Shown here: positions 54,447 to 63,798 of the stretch, in pieces
Numbering within the stretch: the first letter of the stretch is position 1
How the letters are laid out: every line of letters begins with the position of its first letter
Assembly (NCBI RefSeq): GCF_010646885.2
Contig: NZ_CP050700.1
Span: 1,371,501 to 1,435,500, forward strand
DNA: 64,000 bases
Source of the DNA: Desulfopila sp. IMCC35008
GTDB taxonomy: Bacteria; Desulfobacterota; Desulfobulbia; Desulfobulbales; Desulfocapsaceae
Reading direction: 5' to 3'
Made by a program: the position numbers and the translations under genes
Notes under the pieces: model-generated
What the model was told of the DNA's origin: nothing
Database searches by the model: none
What the model saw: only the letters and a program-made list of their open reading frames with translations

Positions 54447-56429
54447 ATGTCCAACAAGAAACGGCAAGCACTGCATCATGAAGAACATACCATTGAAGTC
54501 GCCGAGATAATCGACCGTACTCCTGAACTGCACGATAAGAACACTTATTTCAAGGCTGTTACAGATTCAACCAGAGACGCTATCATTATTATAGATGACA
54601 GGGGTTGTGTTATCTTCTGGAATCCTGCTGCTGAGCAGATCCTGGGGTATGCAAAAGAAAAAATTATCGGTAAAAACCTGCACGATGTCCTGGCCCCTGA
54701 ACATTATCTTCAATTGCATAAAGATGCTTTTGTCAAATTTCAACGTAAAGGGATTGGTGCTGCAATTGATAATACTATAGAGCTTGAAGCCCGCCATCAG
54801 GATGGGCATGAGATCTCAATTGAGCTTTCTTTATCCAGAATCCGGTTTCAGGGCAAATATCATGCTATTGGTATCGTCCGAGATATTACGGAGCGTAAAA
54901 AAGCTGAAGAAGATTTGAGAAAAAGTGAAGAACGTTTTAAGGCGCTGCACAATGCCTCTTTCGGCGGCATCCTTATTCACGACAAAGGGGTTATTCTGGA
55001 CTGTAACAGAGTGCTGTCTGAAATTTCCGGCTATTCTATTGAAGAGCTTATTGGAATGGATGGGTTGTTATTGATTTCCGAGGACTTCAGGGAAAAAGTC
55101 ATGTCGAATATGCAGGCCGGTTATGAAAAACCCTACGAGGTGGTGGGATTGAGGAAGAGTGGTGAGGAGTACCCCTTACGCCTTGAAGTAGGAAATATTC
55201 CCTATAGAGATCGGAATATGCGGGTCGTAGAGTTTCGGGATATTAGCCATCAGAAGAAGTTGGAGGCGGAACGGGAAGTGTTGCAGGAGCAGCTGAGACA
55301 GGCCCACAAGATGGAAGCTATCGGCACGCTTGCAGGTGGTATTGCGCATGATTTTAACAATATGCTTGGAGGTATAATGGGGGCTGCGGAGATGATGGCC
55401 TTACATCTTCCCAAAGATGAACATATAGAAAAGTATCGAAAAATTATCGTCAAATCAGCTGAAAGGGCGGCAAATTTAACTGAGCAGTTGCTGACATTTT
55501 CCAGGGTCAGCCCCAGGACGTCGACTGCCCTGGATATTCACGAGGTGCTGGGAGAATCTCTGGTACTTGTAAGGAATACGATTGATAAGAGAGTAAGCCT
55601 GAAAACGGATTTTACTCAGGAAACCAGTACGGTTGTCGGCGATTTTTCACAATTGCAAAGTATGCTGCTGAATTTGTGCATTAACAGTGCCCACGCAATG
55701 CCCGAGGGCGGTGTAATAGATATCCGCACACAGACCTGTGCGCTTGATGAAGCCGCTTGTCGGGATTATGCAGCTTTTGACCTTATACCAGGACGGTATA
55801 TTGAAATACAAATCAGTGACACAGGAGAAGGGATTGAGCCTGAACATCTGCCAAAAATTTTCGATCCGTTTTTCACGACCAAAAAGCAGGGCAAGGGTAC
55901 AGGGTTAGGGCTTGCCTCTGTTTTTGGGGCAATGCAGCAACACCAAGGCGCGATAACTGTCACGAGCAGGGAGGACGTTGGGACCGTCTTTACCTTGCTT
56001 TTGCCACTTTCAAATAGTTCTATTATACAGCAGCAGGCGGAACCCGGAGTATTAAGAGGAAGGGGGCGAGTACTCGTCGTTGATGATGAAGAGGTGATGA
56101 GGTCCACTGCCAAAGGAATTCTCGAAGATCTAGGCTACACGGTCATAACAGCAAAAGACGGGAAAGAAGCCCTGGAGCTATTCAGAAAAACAGAAGAGCG
56201 GATAGATCTCGTGCTTTTGGACATGATTATGCCGGTTCTTAACGGTAAAGATTGTTTTCGGCGTTTACGCAAAATGGATTCTGAGGTTTGCGTTGTTCTC
56301 TCATCCGGTTTTACCAGAGAGGAAGACCTGCAAGATATGCTGGCTGAGGGATTGAAAGGATTTATTCGAAAACCCTACAAGAAAGGAGAGTTGAGCCGAT
56401 TGGTGTATCAGGTTCTGAGCACTGCGTGA
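54447..56429 (+). CDS. soluble hybrid sensor histidine kinase (PAS-PAS-HK-REC)
   Basis: The 660-residue protein has no membrane helix. Two PAS domains (about 32-150 and 160-280) precede a HisKA domain with the phospho-accepting His in GGIAHDFNNMLGG, an ATPase domain (LCINSAHAMPEGG, DTGEGIEPEHL, GTGLGLASV) and a C-terminal receiver (VLVVDDEEV, phospho-acceptor Asp in LLDMIMP). It senses an internal signal and could relay phosphate to an unlinked partner. The start at 54447 has only a weak ribosome site. Confidence 0.92.
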   Translation: MSNKKRQALHHEEHTIEVAEIIDRTPELHDKNTYFKAVTDSTRDAIIIIDDRGCVIFWNPAAEQILGYAKEKIIGKNLHDVLAPEHYLQLHKDAFVKFQRKGIGAAIDNTIELEARHQDGHEISIELSLSRIRFQGKYHAIGIVRDITERKKAEEDLRKSEERFKALHNASFGGILIHDKGVILDCNRVLSEISGYSIEELIGMDGLLLISEDFREKVMSNMQAGYEKPYEVVGLRKSGEEYPLRLEVGNIPYRDRNMRVVEFRDISHQKKLEAEREVLQEQLRQAHKMEAIGTLAGGIAHDFNNMLGGIMGAAEMMALHLPKDEHIEKYRKIIVKSAERAANLTEQLLTFSRVSPRTSTALDIHEVLGESLVLVRNTIDKRVSLKTDFTQETSTVVGDFSQLQSMLLNLCINSAHAMPEGGVIDIRTQTCALDEAACRDYAAFDLIPGRYIEIQISDTGEGIEPEHLPKIFDPFFTTKKQGKGTGLGLASVFGAMQQHQGAITVTSREDVGTVFTLLLPLSNSSIIQQQAEPGVLRGRGRVLVVDDEEVMRSTAKGILEDLGYTVITAKDGKEALELFRKTEERIDLVLLDMIMPVLNGKDCFRRLRKMDSEVCVVLSSGFTREEDLQDMLAEGLKGFIRKPYKKGELSRLVYQVLSTA

Positions 56430-56434
56430 TTGAA

Positions 56435-56782
56435 TTAATCCTGATGCTCTTCAGGGTTATCAACTCCTAGTTGGCTGACCGCCCACGAATGCATCATTTC
56501 AAGAATAGGAAAAGCTGAACATCCGAGTTCAGTAAGACAATACTCAACACGTGGAGGAACCTCCGGGTATACAATTCTAACTACAAGTCCATCTCGCTTC
56601 ATCTCTTTCAATTGCTGAGTTAGCATTTTTTGACTCACAGCCGGCACTATTCGTTCAAGTTCTTTATAACGCTTCGTTCCCTCATTTAAATGCCATAACA
56701 TCAGACAGTTCCATTTTCCACTCAGCATATTCATCGAGACTTCTACAGGACAATGAAACTCTTTATTGTTCCACTGGATCAT
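56435..56782 (-). CDS. HxlR-family regulator
   Basis: The 115-residue protein is a complete HxlR winged helix: CPVEVSMNMLSGKWNCLMLWHL with the redox-type N-terminal cysteine, KRYKELERIVPAVSQKMLTQQLKEM as the recognition region, and YCLTELG near the end. HxlR proteins often sense electrophiles or oxidation through cysteines. It is divergent from the glyoxalase-fold gene with a 178-base gap, and may control it. Confidence 0.9.
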   Translation of the reverse strand: MIQWNNKEFHCPVEVSMNMLSGKWNCLMLWHLNEGTKRYKELERIVPAVSQKMLTQQLKEMKRDGLVVRIVYPEVPPRVEYCLTELGCSAFPILEMMHSWAVSQLGVDNPEEHQD

Positions 56783-56854
56783 GGCCTATCGCTCCTTATC
56801 TTTAAAAAAAGATATCCTCTAACATCCTCTATTACAGGCAATACATACCAAAAG

Positions 56855-56867
56855 GTTCGTGCCGAAC
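56855..56867. promoter_or_regulatory. candidate operator between hxlR and the VOC gene
   Basis: The palindrome GTTCG-TGC-CGAAC lies roughly in the middle of the divergent region. Symmetry and place fit an HxlR site, but arms of five bases can occur by chance. Confidence 0.3.
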
Positions 56868-56960
56868 AAAATAGTGCCTTCTTTTGTCATTATCTCAAAT
56901 GTTTATAGTGTAAGTGTATCAGTCGCAAATATTTATTAAACATGCAAACAGGAGATAACA

Positions 56961-57464
56961 ATGACATACCCGAGAACATTTTCCCACATTGGAATATCAG
57001 TAACCGATCTTGAAAAAGCTGTAGAATTTTATACCAGGGTATTTGGCTGGTACGTGATTATGGCTCCCACTGAAATTGTGTCAGATGATTCAGCTATTGG
57101 TGTGATGTGTGATGACGTTTTCGGGCGAGGATGGGAACGGTTTAGAATCGCACACCTTGCTACCGGGGACAAAATAGGTGTTGAAATATTTGAGTTCAAG
57201 AACGCAGAACTCCGAGAGGGTAATTTCGAATTCTGGAAAAATGGAGTGTTTCACTTTGCTGTTCAGGACCCTGATATTGAAGGTCTCGCAGCAAAAATTG
57301 TAGAAAACGGTGGGAAGCAGAGGATGCCGATAAGAGAGTATTATCCAGGAGAGAAGCCGTATCGAATGGTATATTGTGAAGACCCTTTCGGAAATATACT
57401 CGAATTATACTCCCATAGTTATGAGCTGACTTATGCTGCAGGTGCATATCAGGATAAGCTGTAA
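56961..57464 (+). CDS. VOC-family (glyoxalase/dioxygenase fold) protein
   Basis: The 167-residue protein has the paired beta-alpha-beta-beta-beta modules of the VOC superfamily: FSHIGISVTDLEKAVEFYTRVFGW in the first half and FHFAVQDPDIEGLAAKIVENGG with DPFGNILELYSHS in the second. Metal ligands can be assigned to the first His, the second-half His and the late Glu. The substrate is unknown; glyoxal-type electrophiles or a bleomycin-like role are possible. The start follows CAGGAG. The divergent HxlR gene is the likely controller. Confidence 0.88.
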   Translation: MTYPRTFSHIGISVTDLEKAVEFYTRVFGWYVIMAPTEIVSDDSAIGVMCDDVFGRGWERFRIAHLATGDKIGVEIFEFKNAELREGNFEFWKNGVFHFAVQDPDIEGLAAKIVENGGKQRMPIREYYPGEKPYRMVYCEDPFGNILELYSHSYELTYAAGAYQDKL

Positions 57465-57610
57465 ACACGAACCCGTACTTCTTATGAGCATTGCGTCAAT
57501 TCAGGATTTCATTCGATCTTGCAGTTTGTTAAAGCAATTTCCGTATATGACTGAATTGACACAATGCTCACCAGAGGCCAGGCCATGCGGTACCGTCTTC
57601 GGGAGTTTTC

Positions 57611-58567
57611 TTAATAGCGCTCACCAGCGACCTTGAAGTTCTGAGAAAAAGTGTCTAATTCTTCTTGCTCTTTGTTATTCAAAGTAATTGCCTGAGCAGC
57701 CCAATTTAAATTCAGATATTTAGAGTGCCGTGTCCCCGGTATTACAGCGATATTATCACCTTGAGCAAGCACCCATGCCAATGCCACTTGTGAAGGTGTA
57801 ACGCCTTTTTCATTCGCAATTTTTTTCACTTTCGCGACAAGCGGTAGATTGTTTGCAATAGCTTCTTCACTAAATCGGGGGTTACTTAATCGCCAGTCAT
57901 TTTGTTCGAGGTCCTCACGTTTGTTTATGGTTCCGGTTAAAAAGCCTCGACCTAATGGACTGTAGCTGACAAAGCCAATACCAAGTTCACGCGCCTTAGG
58001 TAGAATACTTTCTTCAACATCCCGCGACCACAGTGAAAATTCAGTTTGTAGCGCAGAAATCGGGTGGGTCTTGTGGGCTTGTTCCAGGTCATCAGCGCTG
58101 GCTTCTGATAGGCCGATGTAGCGAATTTTACCTGCCTGAACCAGTTCGGCCATCGTGCCGATGGTTTCTTCAATTGGTACTTCCGGATCGGGGCGATGTT
58201 GGTAGTAAAGGTCGATATAATCTGTGTTTAAGCGCTTCAGTGAGGCGTCGCAGCAGGCTTTAACGTATTCTGGTGAGCCACTGATGCCTAGCCAGGAACC
58301 ATCTTGTCCCCGTTTAATGCCGAACTTTGTGGCTAAAGTGATTTTATCACGGTGATTCGCCAGCGCCTTACCAAGTAATAACTCATTGGAAAATGGACCG
58401 TACATATCAGCGGTATCCCAGAATATGCAGCCGATTTCCAAGGCTTCATCAAGCAGTTTCAGGTTATTGGTGTTCTCGGCTTGGCCATAAAACTCTGACA
58501 TGCCCATGCAGCCAAGTCCAACGGCAGGAACCTCCAAACCTTGCTGACCAAGTTTAACAATTTTCAT
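57611..58567 (-). CDS. aldo/keto reductase (AKR13-like)
   Basis: The 318-residue protein is a TIM-barrel aldo/keto reductase. The catalytic tetrad is visible as Asp in FWDTADMYG, Tyr in the same stretch, Lys in TLATKFGI and His in YYQHRPDP. The C-terminal cofactor region AVIPGTRHSKYL points to NADPH. It starts with VKLGQQGLEVPAVGLGCMGMS. It is transcribed after the second AKR gene (126-base gap), both divergent from an AraC gene. Confidence 0.92.
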   Translation of the reverse strand: MKIVKLGQQGLEVPAVGLGCMGMSEFYGQAENTNNLKLLDEALEIGCIFWDTADMYGPFSNELLLGKALANHRDKITLATKFGIKRGQDGSWLGISGSPEYVKACCDASLKRLNTDYIDLYYQHRPDPEVPIEETIGTMAELVQAGKIRYIGLSEASADDLEQAHKTHPISALQTEFSLWSRDVEESILPKARELGIGFVSYSPLGRGFLTGTINKREDLEQNDWRLSNPRFSEEAIANNLPLVAKVKKIANEKGVTPSQVALAWVLAQGDNIAVIPGTRHSKYLNLNWAAQAITLNNKEQEELDTFSQNFKVAGERY

Positions 58568-58692
58568 TTTCCCTCCAGAATTTTTAACTTGAAATGTTTA
58601 CCGACTCTTGAAAGTATAAGCCGTCAAAATTCTGTTGGCAAATTGCTTCCCAGTACCCTGAATTATCAAATCGTCGAGCAATCTCTACCCAG

Positions 58693-59604
58693 CTATTTGA
58701 GTTGTGCCGCAATCTCCATCGGGTCAACACCATTAGCAGCCCAGGCCATTGGCCTTTGTAAATCAAGGGTATTTAAACGACTCATGTCATCCTCGGGAAT
58801 GAAAAAATCGAATAGTTCCAGATTCTCTCGTATTCGCGAGGGCTTGCTGCTTTTGGTCAAAACAGCATATCCTCGCTGCAAACCCCACCGTAAAAGTACT
58901 TTTGCTTCTGACACCTTAAGCTTTTCCGCCACATCTCTGGTTACATTCTGACATTCTGTTTTTATCTCAGAAAGGACTTCCCCTCCTTGCCCGTCTTCAA
59001 TCCTCCAGGTTGATAACGGTGCGAGAGAACTATAACCAACAGGCTCAATAGAATTATTTTGCATAAAATTTGTCAGGTCTGTTTGAGCGCATATTGGATG
59101 AAATTCCACCTGATTGGCCTCTGGCATAGGTAAATCAGCATCCATAATTTCTTCGAGTCGTTCCTGGCTGTAGTTGGAAACACCGATATGCTTTGCAAGG
59201 CCTTGTTTCCTTAAATCAATGAGTGCATTCCATTGCTCTAAACGTAAAGAAGCAAATGGCGCATGAATCAGATATAAGTCAACGTAATCTAACTGGAGCG
59301 TTTTGAGTTGCTCTTTCAAGGTCGCGATCGACTGTTTATAGTTTTTTTCCTTTGAACCCCATTTTTCATATCCCGGGAAAAGTTTGGTCGTTACAAATAC
59401 TTCATCTCTCGACAGACCTGACGCCTTAATTCCTTTACCGGTACCTTCTTCATTGTTATATCCCTCTGCTGAATCTATATGGCGAAATCCAGCCTTCAGA
59501 GCCTCGGCAACACAGGTCTCAGCTTGCATAGTTGAAAGTTGGTAGGTACCATAGCCCACAAGTGGCATTTCAATACGGTTACGTGAATTTTTTGTAATTT
59601 CCAT
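58693..59604 (-). CDS. aldo/keto reductase (AKR5-like, 2,5-diketogluconate reductase type)
   Basis: The 303-residue protein has the tetrad Asp and Tyr in HIDSAEGYNNEEG, Lys in FVTTKLFPG and His in YLIHAPFA, and the NADPH-binding YAVLTKSSKPSRIRENLELFD. It should reduce aldehydes or small ketones with NADPH. It is the first of two AKR genes on the minus strand and is divergent from the AraC gene at 59835, a common layout for aldehyde-responsive control. Confidence 0.92.
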   Translation of the reverse strand: MEITKNSRNRIEMPLVGYGTYQLSTMQAETCVAEALKAGFRHIDSAEGYNNEEGTGKGIKASGLSRDEVFVTTKLFPGYEKWGSKEKNYKQSIATLKEQLKTLQLDYVDLYLIHAPFASLRLEQWNALIDLRKQGLAKHIGVSNYSQERLEEIMDADLPMPEANQVEFHPICAQTDLTNFMQNNSIEPVGYSSLAPLSTWRIEDGQGGEVLSEIKTECQNVTRDVAEKLKVSEAKVLLRWGLQRGYAVLTKSSKPSRIRENLELFDFFIPEDDMSRLNTLDLQRPMAWAANGVDPMEIAAQLK

Positions 59605-59834
59605 GGTAACAATTCCTCACGATTTCATGGTTTTTGAATAAGGTTCCTCTGCAAACTGAATTCAAATCTTTGCTTCTTCTCCAATTCATAATAATCAGGT
59701 TAATTATAATACGGATAGGACTGTATCTGCTTGCCTATTGATATTCGAGATATGCCTATTTCTCTAGATTTTCTGAAGGAAAGATAGACAATGTTCTTTG
59801 GTCATATTATGCTGAATAAGAGGAGTGAAGGTCT

Positions 59835-60734
59835 ATGGCTGATATTCAGGAACTAACAAATAGAGCAATTGAAATCCTTCATAGTAGTCAAGAGTCGGAG
59901 CTGATACTCAATAAGGATATTCAATTTCTACTTTTGAAGCAGGACTCCCCTTCGGATCTCAGTGCCACATTTTATGACTCTGCACTTTGCCTAATTCTAC
60001 AAGGTGGGAAAGAGATCATTGCTGGTAGGCGGCGTTTCTCCTTTGGTGTCGGAGAGTTGTTGATAGTCAGCCACGAGATACCGGTTGTCTCAAAGATTAC
60101 AGAGGCATCTGTATCTAAACCGTACATAGCACTGGTCCTGCGCCTCGACCATGCTATCATAAGAGGACTTCATGGTGAATATGCCCAAATCCCTTTTGAT
60201 ATGGACGGGGCTCGCTCTTTAGAGGTGAATGAGGCGAATAATCATATAATAGATTCACTTTTCAGGTTGCTGAATGCTACCCAGGTCGCAGCAGACTCTA
60301 TCGTTCTTTTGCCGCAGATCCTGAGAGAGGTTCATTTCCGTCTGTTACAGGCTCCCTGCGGTGGTATGTTGAGAAGTCTCCTTCGGCATAATAGCCATGC
60401 CAGTAAAATCAGAAAAGCCATTTCACTCATTCGGTGCAACTATCGTGACCCCCTGGTAGTTGCTGAAGTTGCCAGATCTGTGGGAATGAGTGCCTCGTCT
60501 TTTTTTCATCATTTTAAAGTGATCACTGAGTCAACACCTTTGCAATACCAAAAAAACATAAGACTCATGGAAGCAAGAAGATTACTGGTGGACGAGGGTG
60601 AATCCGTCACGATAACTGCCTTAAAAGTTGGTTATGAAAGCCCGAGTCAATTTAGCCGGGAATATGTGAGAAAGTTCGGTTCAACACCGAGCAGCGACTC
60701 GAGAACCGGAGTCCTTAGCCCTAATTTCTCATGA
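59835..60734 (+). CDS. AraC-family regulator with AraC_N sensor domain; end overlaps a repeat element
   Basis: The 299-residue protein has an N-terminal AraC_N-type domain (about 10-165, CLILQGGKEIIAGRRRFSFGVGELLIVSHEIP) and a C-terminal pair of helix-turn-helix motifs (VVAEVARSVGMSASSFFHHFK and ITALKVGYESPSQFSREYVRKFGSTP). Its last residues (about GVLSPNFS) are encoded by the left end of the repeat at 60712-60898, so the original end has been replaced. The family often controls neighbouring aldo/keto reductase genes; here both are divergent. Confidence 0.9.
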   Translation: MADIQELTNRAIEILHSSQESELILNKDIQFLLLKQDSPSDLSATFYDSALCLILQGGKEIIAGRRRFSFGVGELLIVSHEIPVVSKITEASVSKPYIALVLRLDHAIIRGLHGEYAQIPFDMDGARSLEVNEANNHIIDSLFRLLNATQVAADSIVLLPQILREVHFRLLQAPCGGMLRSLLRHNSHASKIRKAISLIRCNYRDPLVVAEVARSVGMSASSFFHHFKVITESTPLQYQKNIRLMEARRLLVDEGESVTITALKVGYESPSQFSREYVRKFGSTPSSDSRTGVLSPNFS

Positions 60735-60898
60735 ACAATGTGTCGATTTTCCTCTCAACCAGCTGCCTGTATAGTATTCAGTGTTGTAACAGTGTATCTA
60801 GTCTATTATCGGAGTCTTCGTTTACCTATATACACTGCCAAAACATTCGCAGCCGGTACCATCTGAACTGACGAGAAGTTCGGGCTAATGGGAAAAGT
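60712..60898 (+). repeat. MITE-like element, copy 2
   Basis: The left end (TTAGCCCTAATTTCTCATGA at 60715-60734) and the right end (CGAGAAGTTCGGGCTAATGG at 60872-60891) are imperfect inverted repeats. Blocks of 41 and 33 bases match copy 1 at 23540-23580 and 23674-23706. It has no coding capacity. Confidence 0.7.
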
Positions 60899-60965
60899 TT
60901 AGTCAGAAAGGTTGCAACCAGATTAATTATGCTCGGTTAGATTAAAAAACATAAAGGTACAATAT

Positions 60966-63260
60966 ATGCGGAAAGTCTTTTCCGGACACTACTTGCCTAT
61001 TGCCATTCTTGGTTTATGCGGTTATTTCGGTAATATCCTTGATCTTCCGATTTCTTTTGGTGTCTCCTTCATATTTGGCAGTATTTGTTCAGTAATTGCA
61101 GTAGCATATTTTGGCATTGGGCCTGGTCTTGTTGTCAGTCTGATTGCTTCCAGCTACACATACCACCTATGGAATCATCCTTATGCTATCATCATTTTCT
61201 TTCTGGAAATCTTGTGGATAGGTTGGTTTTTACGACGTGGGAAAAGCAATTTCCTCCTTATTGATCTCAGTTTCTGGTTACTCGTTGGGAGCCCACTTGT
61301 TTTTGTTTGTTACGGTGCATTGATGGGCCTTGGTTTTCAGAATGTTCTGCTCATAGCTCTAAAACAGTCAATTAATGGGACATTAAACACCTTGTTGGCC
61401 TGGATAATTCTCTCGCTGCCACTCGTGTTTACTCGGCCAATTGGGCCCTTCACGAAGCGGCACATCACCAGTGAACATGTGATTTTTCAATTTGCCGGGA
61501 TGTTTTTACTGACATCTTCATTGCTGATGCTTTTGCTGTATACTCAAAGAGAGCTCAGGAATAGCCATGAAGATGTCACTCATTCCTTACAGTCAGATTC
61601 TGAAGCGGCAGCCAGTAATTTGAGTGAATGGATTGATAAACATGTAGTAGCTATCCAGGTTGTCAACGAAATAGTAACCGGGGACAGGAACCTTGTCTCC
61701 ACAGCAAGTTTTCAGGAACAGTTGACTCGGATACGTTCACTTTATCCCGATTTTAACGATATTTACATTGGAGATAATACGGCACCTACCATTACCTTAA
61801 GGCCATTGATTAATGATGATGGTGAGGCAATTCTGGATTTTGATGTTGAAGACGAGATTTGGTTCAAGGAACTGGAGAGTAACAAAGGCCCAGTTGTGTC
61901 AGATGTGTTTTTTGACCGTTGGGGTATTTCTGTCCCCTTTTTCATTGTCAGCACTCCTCCAGGACGTACTGACAAGTTTAGCTACTTTGTGTCTGGCATT
62001 ATTAATTTAAATAAATTGTTAAAGGTAATGAGCTTACAAGGTTCCGAGCATGGAAGAATCTTCAACCTTGTTGACAGGAACCAAAAAGTCTTGGTAAGCA
62101 CAAGTCATAAATCCGAACAGTTGTTCGAGGCAAATTCTTTTGCCGATGCCCGGCAAATTCCTGTTGGCAATAACGTCATACTGGTGGTTCCCGGAGTAAA
62201 GAGGAACATCAGTATAATGCAGGCCTATAAAGACGCTTATTATTTAATCAGGATGCCAATTTCCGGTACTCCATGGTATCTCAATGTGGCGCACCCTGTG
62301 GCACCTCTTCAAAACGAGTACCACCATAATGCCATTCAAGGGCTTGCCTGTATTTTGGGACTCCTGATCATCATGACCTCTGCTATTTCTCTTTTAAGCA
62401 GGTGGCTGACGGCTGCTTTGCAAAAGCTTGCACGGGTAACAGTCAATTTGCCGCAAAAGATTGAAAAACAGGAACGTGTAACCTGGCCTTCATCCCGTCT
62501 CGAAGACGTCTCTAAATTAATACAAAATTTCCAGTTGTCGGCAGAGAGTTTAGCCAAGAGTTTTGAAAAAAACCATAAGGTCAATATCAGCCTTGAAGAG
62601 GCAGTGGCAAACCGTACACAAGAACTTCAGGAGGAACGTCAGCGTTTAGCTGAGGTTTTAAAGGAAAATACTATTATTCTGGAGAATACCACTGTCGGCA
62701 TCACAATGGTACGGCAACGAAAACAGGTCTGGCAGAATTCTGCCGCTCTGGAACTTTTTGGTTACTCAGATGAGGAAGTAAAAAATCTCTCAACACTCAA
62801 TTTTTATAGAAGCCAGGAGGAGTATGAAAAGATAGGAGCCGAAGCATACCCAGTATTGAAAAGAGGGGAGGCCTACCATACAGAAACTACTTTACGTCGG
62901 GCTGACGGCTCTGACATGGAAGTCAGCCTGCATGGGCAGGCTGTTAATCCTGAGTGTCCGCAGGACGGAAGTATCTGGATTATCGAAGATATAAGTGATC
63001 GAAAACATCTGGAAAAAGAACGGGAAAAGTTGATCCTGGAGTTGCAGACGGCATTAATGGAAGTGAAAACTTTAGGTAGCATGCTGCCGATATGCTCGTC
63101 GTGCAAGAAAATCCGTGATGATGAAGGCTATTGGAAGCAGATAGAAGAATATCTGGGAGAACACACGGGGGCGGAGTTCAGTCATGGTATTTGCAATGAT
63201 TGTATAGAAAAACTATACGGCAATGAAGAGTGGTACAGAAAATCGAACAATTCATCGTAA
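60966..63260 (+). CDS. orphan membrane PAS sensor with C-terminal four-cysteine domain
   Basis: The 764-residue protein has about six N-terminal membrane helices (to about 155, MASE1-like), another helix near 177-193, a double-Cache-type periplasmic domain (about 195-450), a further helix near 455-475, a coiled coil, and a PAS domain (about 560-680). It has no kinase, GGDEF, EAL or HD output. Instead it ends with a conserved-looking motif: C710-S-S-C713, then RDDEGYWKQIEEYL, then HG-I-C743-N-D-C746, which looks like a zinc-binding knuckle. The output mechanism is unknown. It is transcribed alone just after the repeat element. Confidence 0.85.
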   Translation: MRKVFSGHYLPIAILGLCGYFGNILDLPISFGVSFIFGSICSVIAVAYFGIGPGLVVSLIASSYTYHLWNHPYAIIIFFLEILWIGWFLRRGKSNFLLIDLSFWLLVGSPLVFVCYGALMGLGFQNVLLIALKQSINGTLNTLLAWIILSLPLVFTRPIGPFTKRHITSEHVIFQFAGMFLLTSSLLMLLLYTQRELRNSHEDVTHSLQSDSEAAASNLSEWIDKHVVAIQVVNEIVTGDRNLVSTASFQEQLTRIRSLYPDFNDIYIGDNTAPTITLRPLINDDGEAILDFDVEDEIWFKELESNKGPVVSDVFFDRWGISVPFFIVSTPPGRTDKFSYFVSGIINLNKLLKVMSLQGSEHGRIFNLVDRNQKVLVSTSHKSEQLFEANSFADARQIPVGNNVILVVPGVKRNISIMQAYKDAYYLIRMPISGTPWYLNVAHPVAPLQNEYHHNAIQGLACILGLLIIMTSAISLLSRWLTAALQKLARVTVNLPQKIEKQERVTWPSSRLEDVSKLIQNFQLSAESLAKSFEKNHKVNISLEEAVANRTQELQEERQRLAEVLKENTIILENTTVGITMVRQRKQVWQNSAALELFGYSDEEVKNLSTLNFYRSQEEYEKIGAEAYPVLKRGEAYHTETTLRRADGSDMEVSLHGQAVNPECPQDGSIWIIEDISDRKHLEKEREKLILELQTALMEVKTLGSMLPICSSCKKIRDDEGYWKQIEEYLGEHTGAEFSHGICNDCIEKLYGNEEWYRKSNNSS

Positions 63261-63798
63261 GTATTTAAGGATGAAAAGGAGAGTTACACCCATACCTTTG
63301 GTTTTATCACCGAATAACTCCCTAAAAAACATTCCAGGGACGACCGCTTCGTCATAAGGCCGCAAAGTCAGCCGCGTTGATCTTGTACAGCTTGCTCGTT
63401 CGAGTAGACCGCTTCATTGACCTTGGAGTGTCCATAATCTATGGTTCTTCAGAACAACTCCATCTCATACCTGGGAGGAGACGGGGATAGTACTCGCGTT
63501 TAGTTGACGTGGAGCAGGTGGAACGATACAAATCGGTTCGGATGGAAATAAGAGAATATACATGCAATAACCCTGACTAGTTCGAAACTTTTTTCCACAT
63601 CAGTCGAAATAAGTGGATATGGTCTTCTCTCAAGTCGGTGGAATTGAAGAGTCAATGAAGCCGGTTGTCTTTTTGACAAAATGAGAATCCGTCCTTATCA
63701 CTGTTGTTGGCTCCAATTCGGGTTTTCATGAGAATTATTTTGTAAATCCGGAGGAGACGTAATTATCATACGCATAATACTACCAAAGGACATGCATC
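63261..63798. other. gene-free stretch before the gshB-like gene
   Basis: About 540 bases with no gene that I recognise. No intact transposase or RNA gene was seen. Confidence 0.5.
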
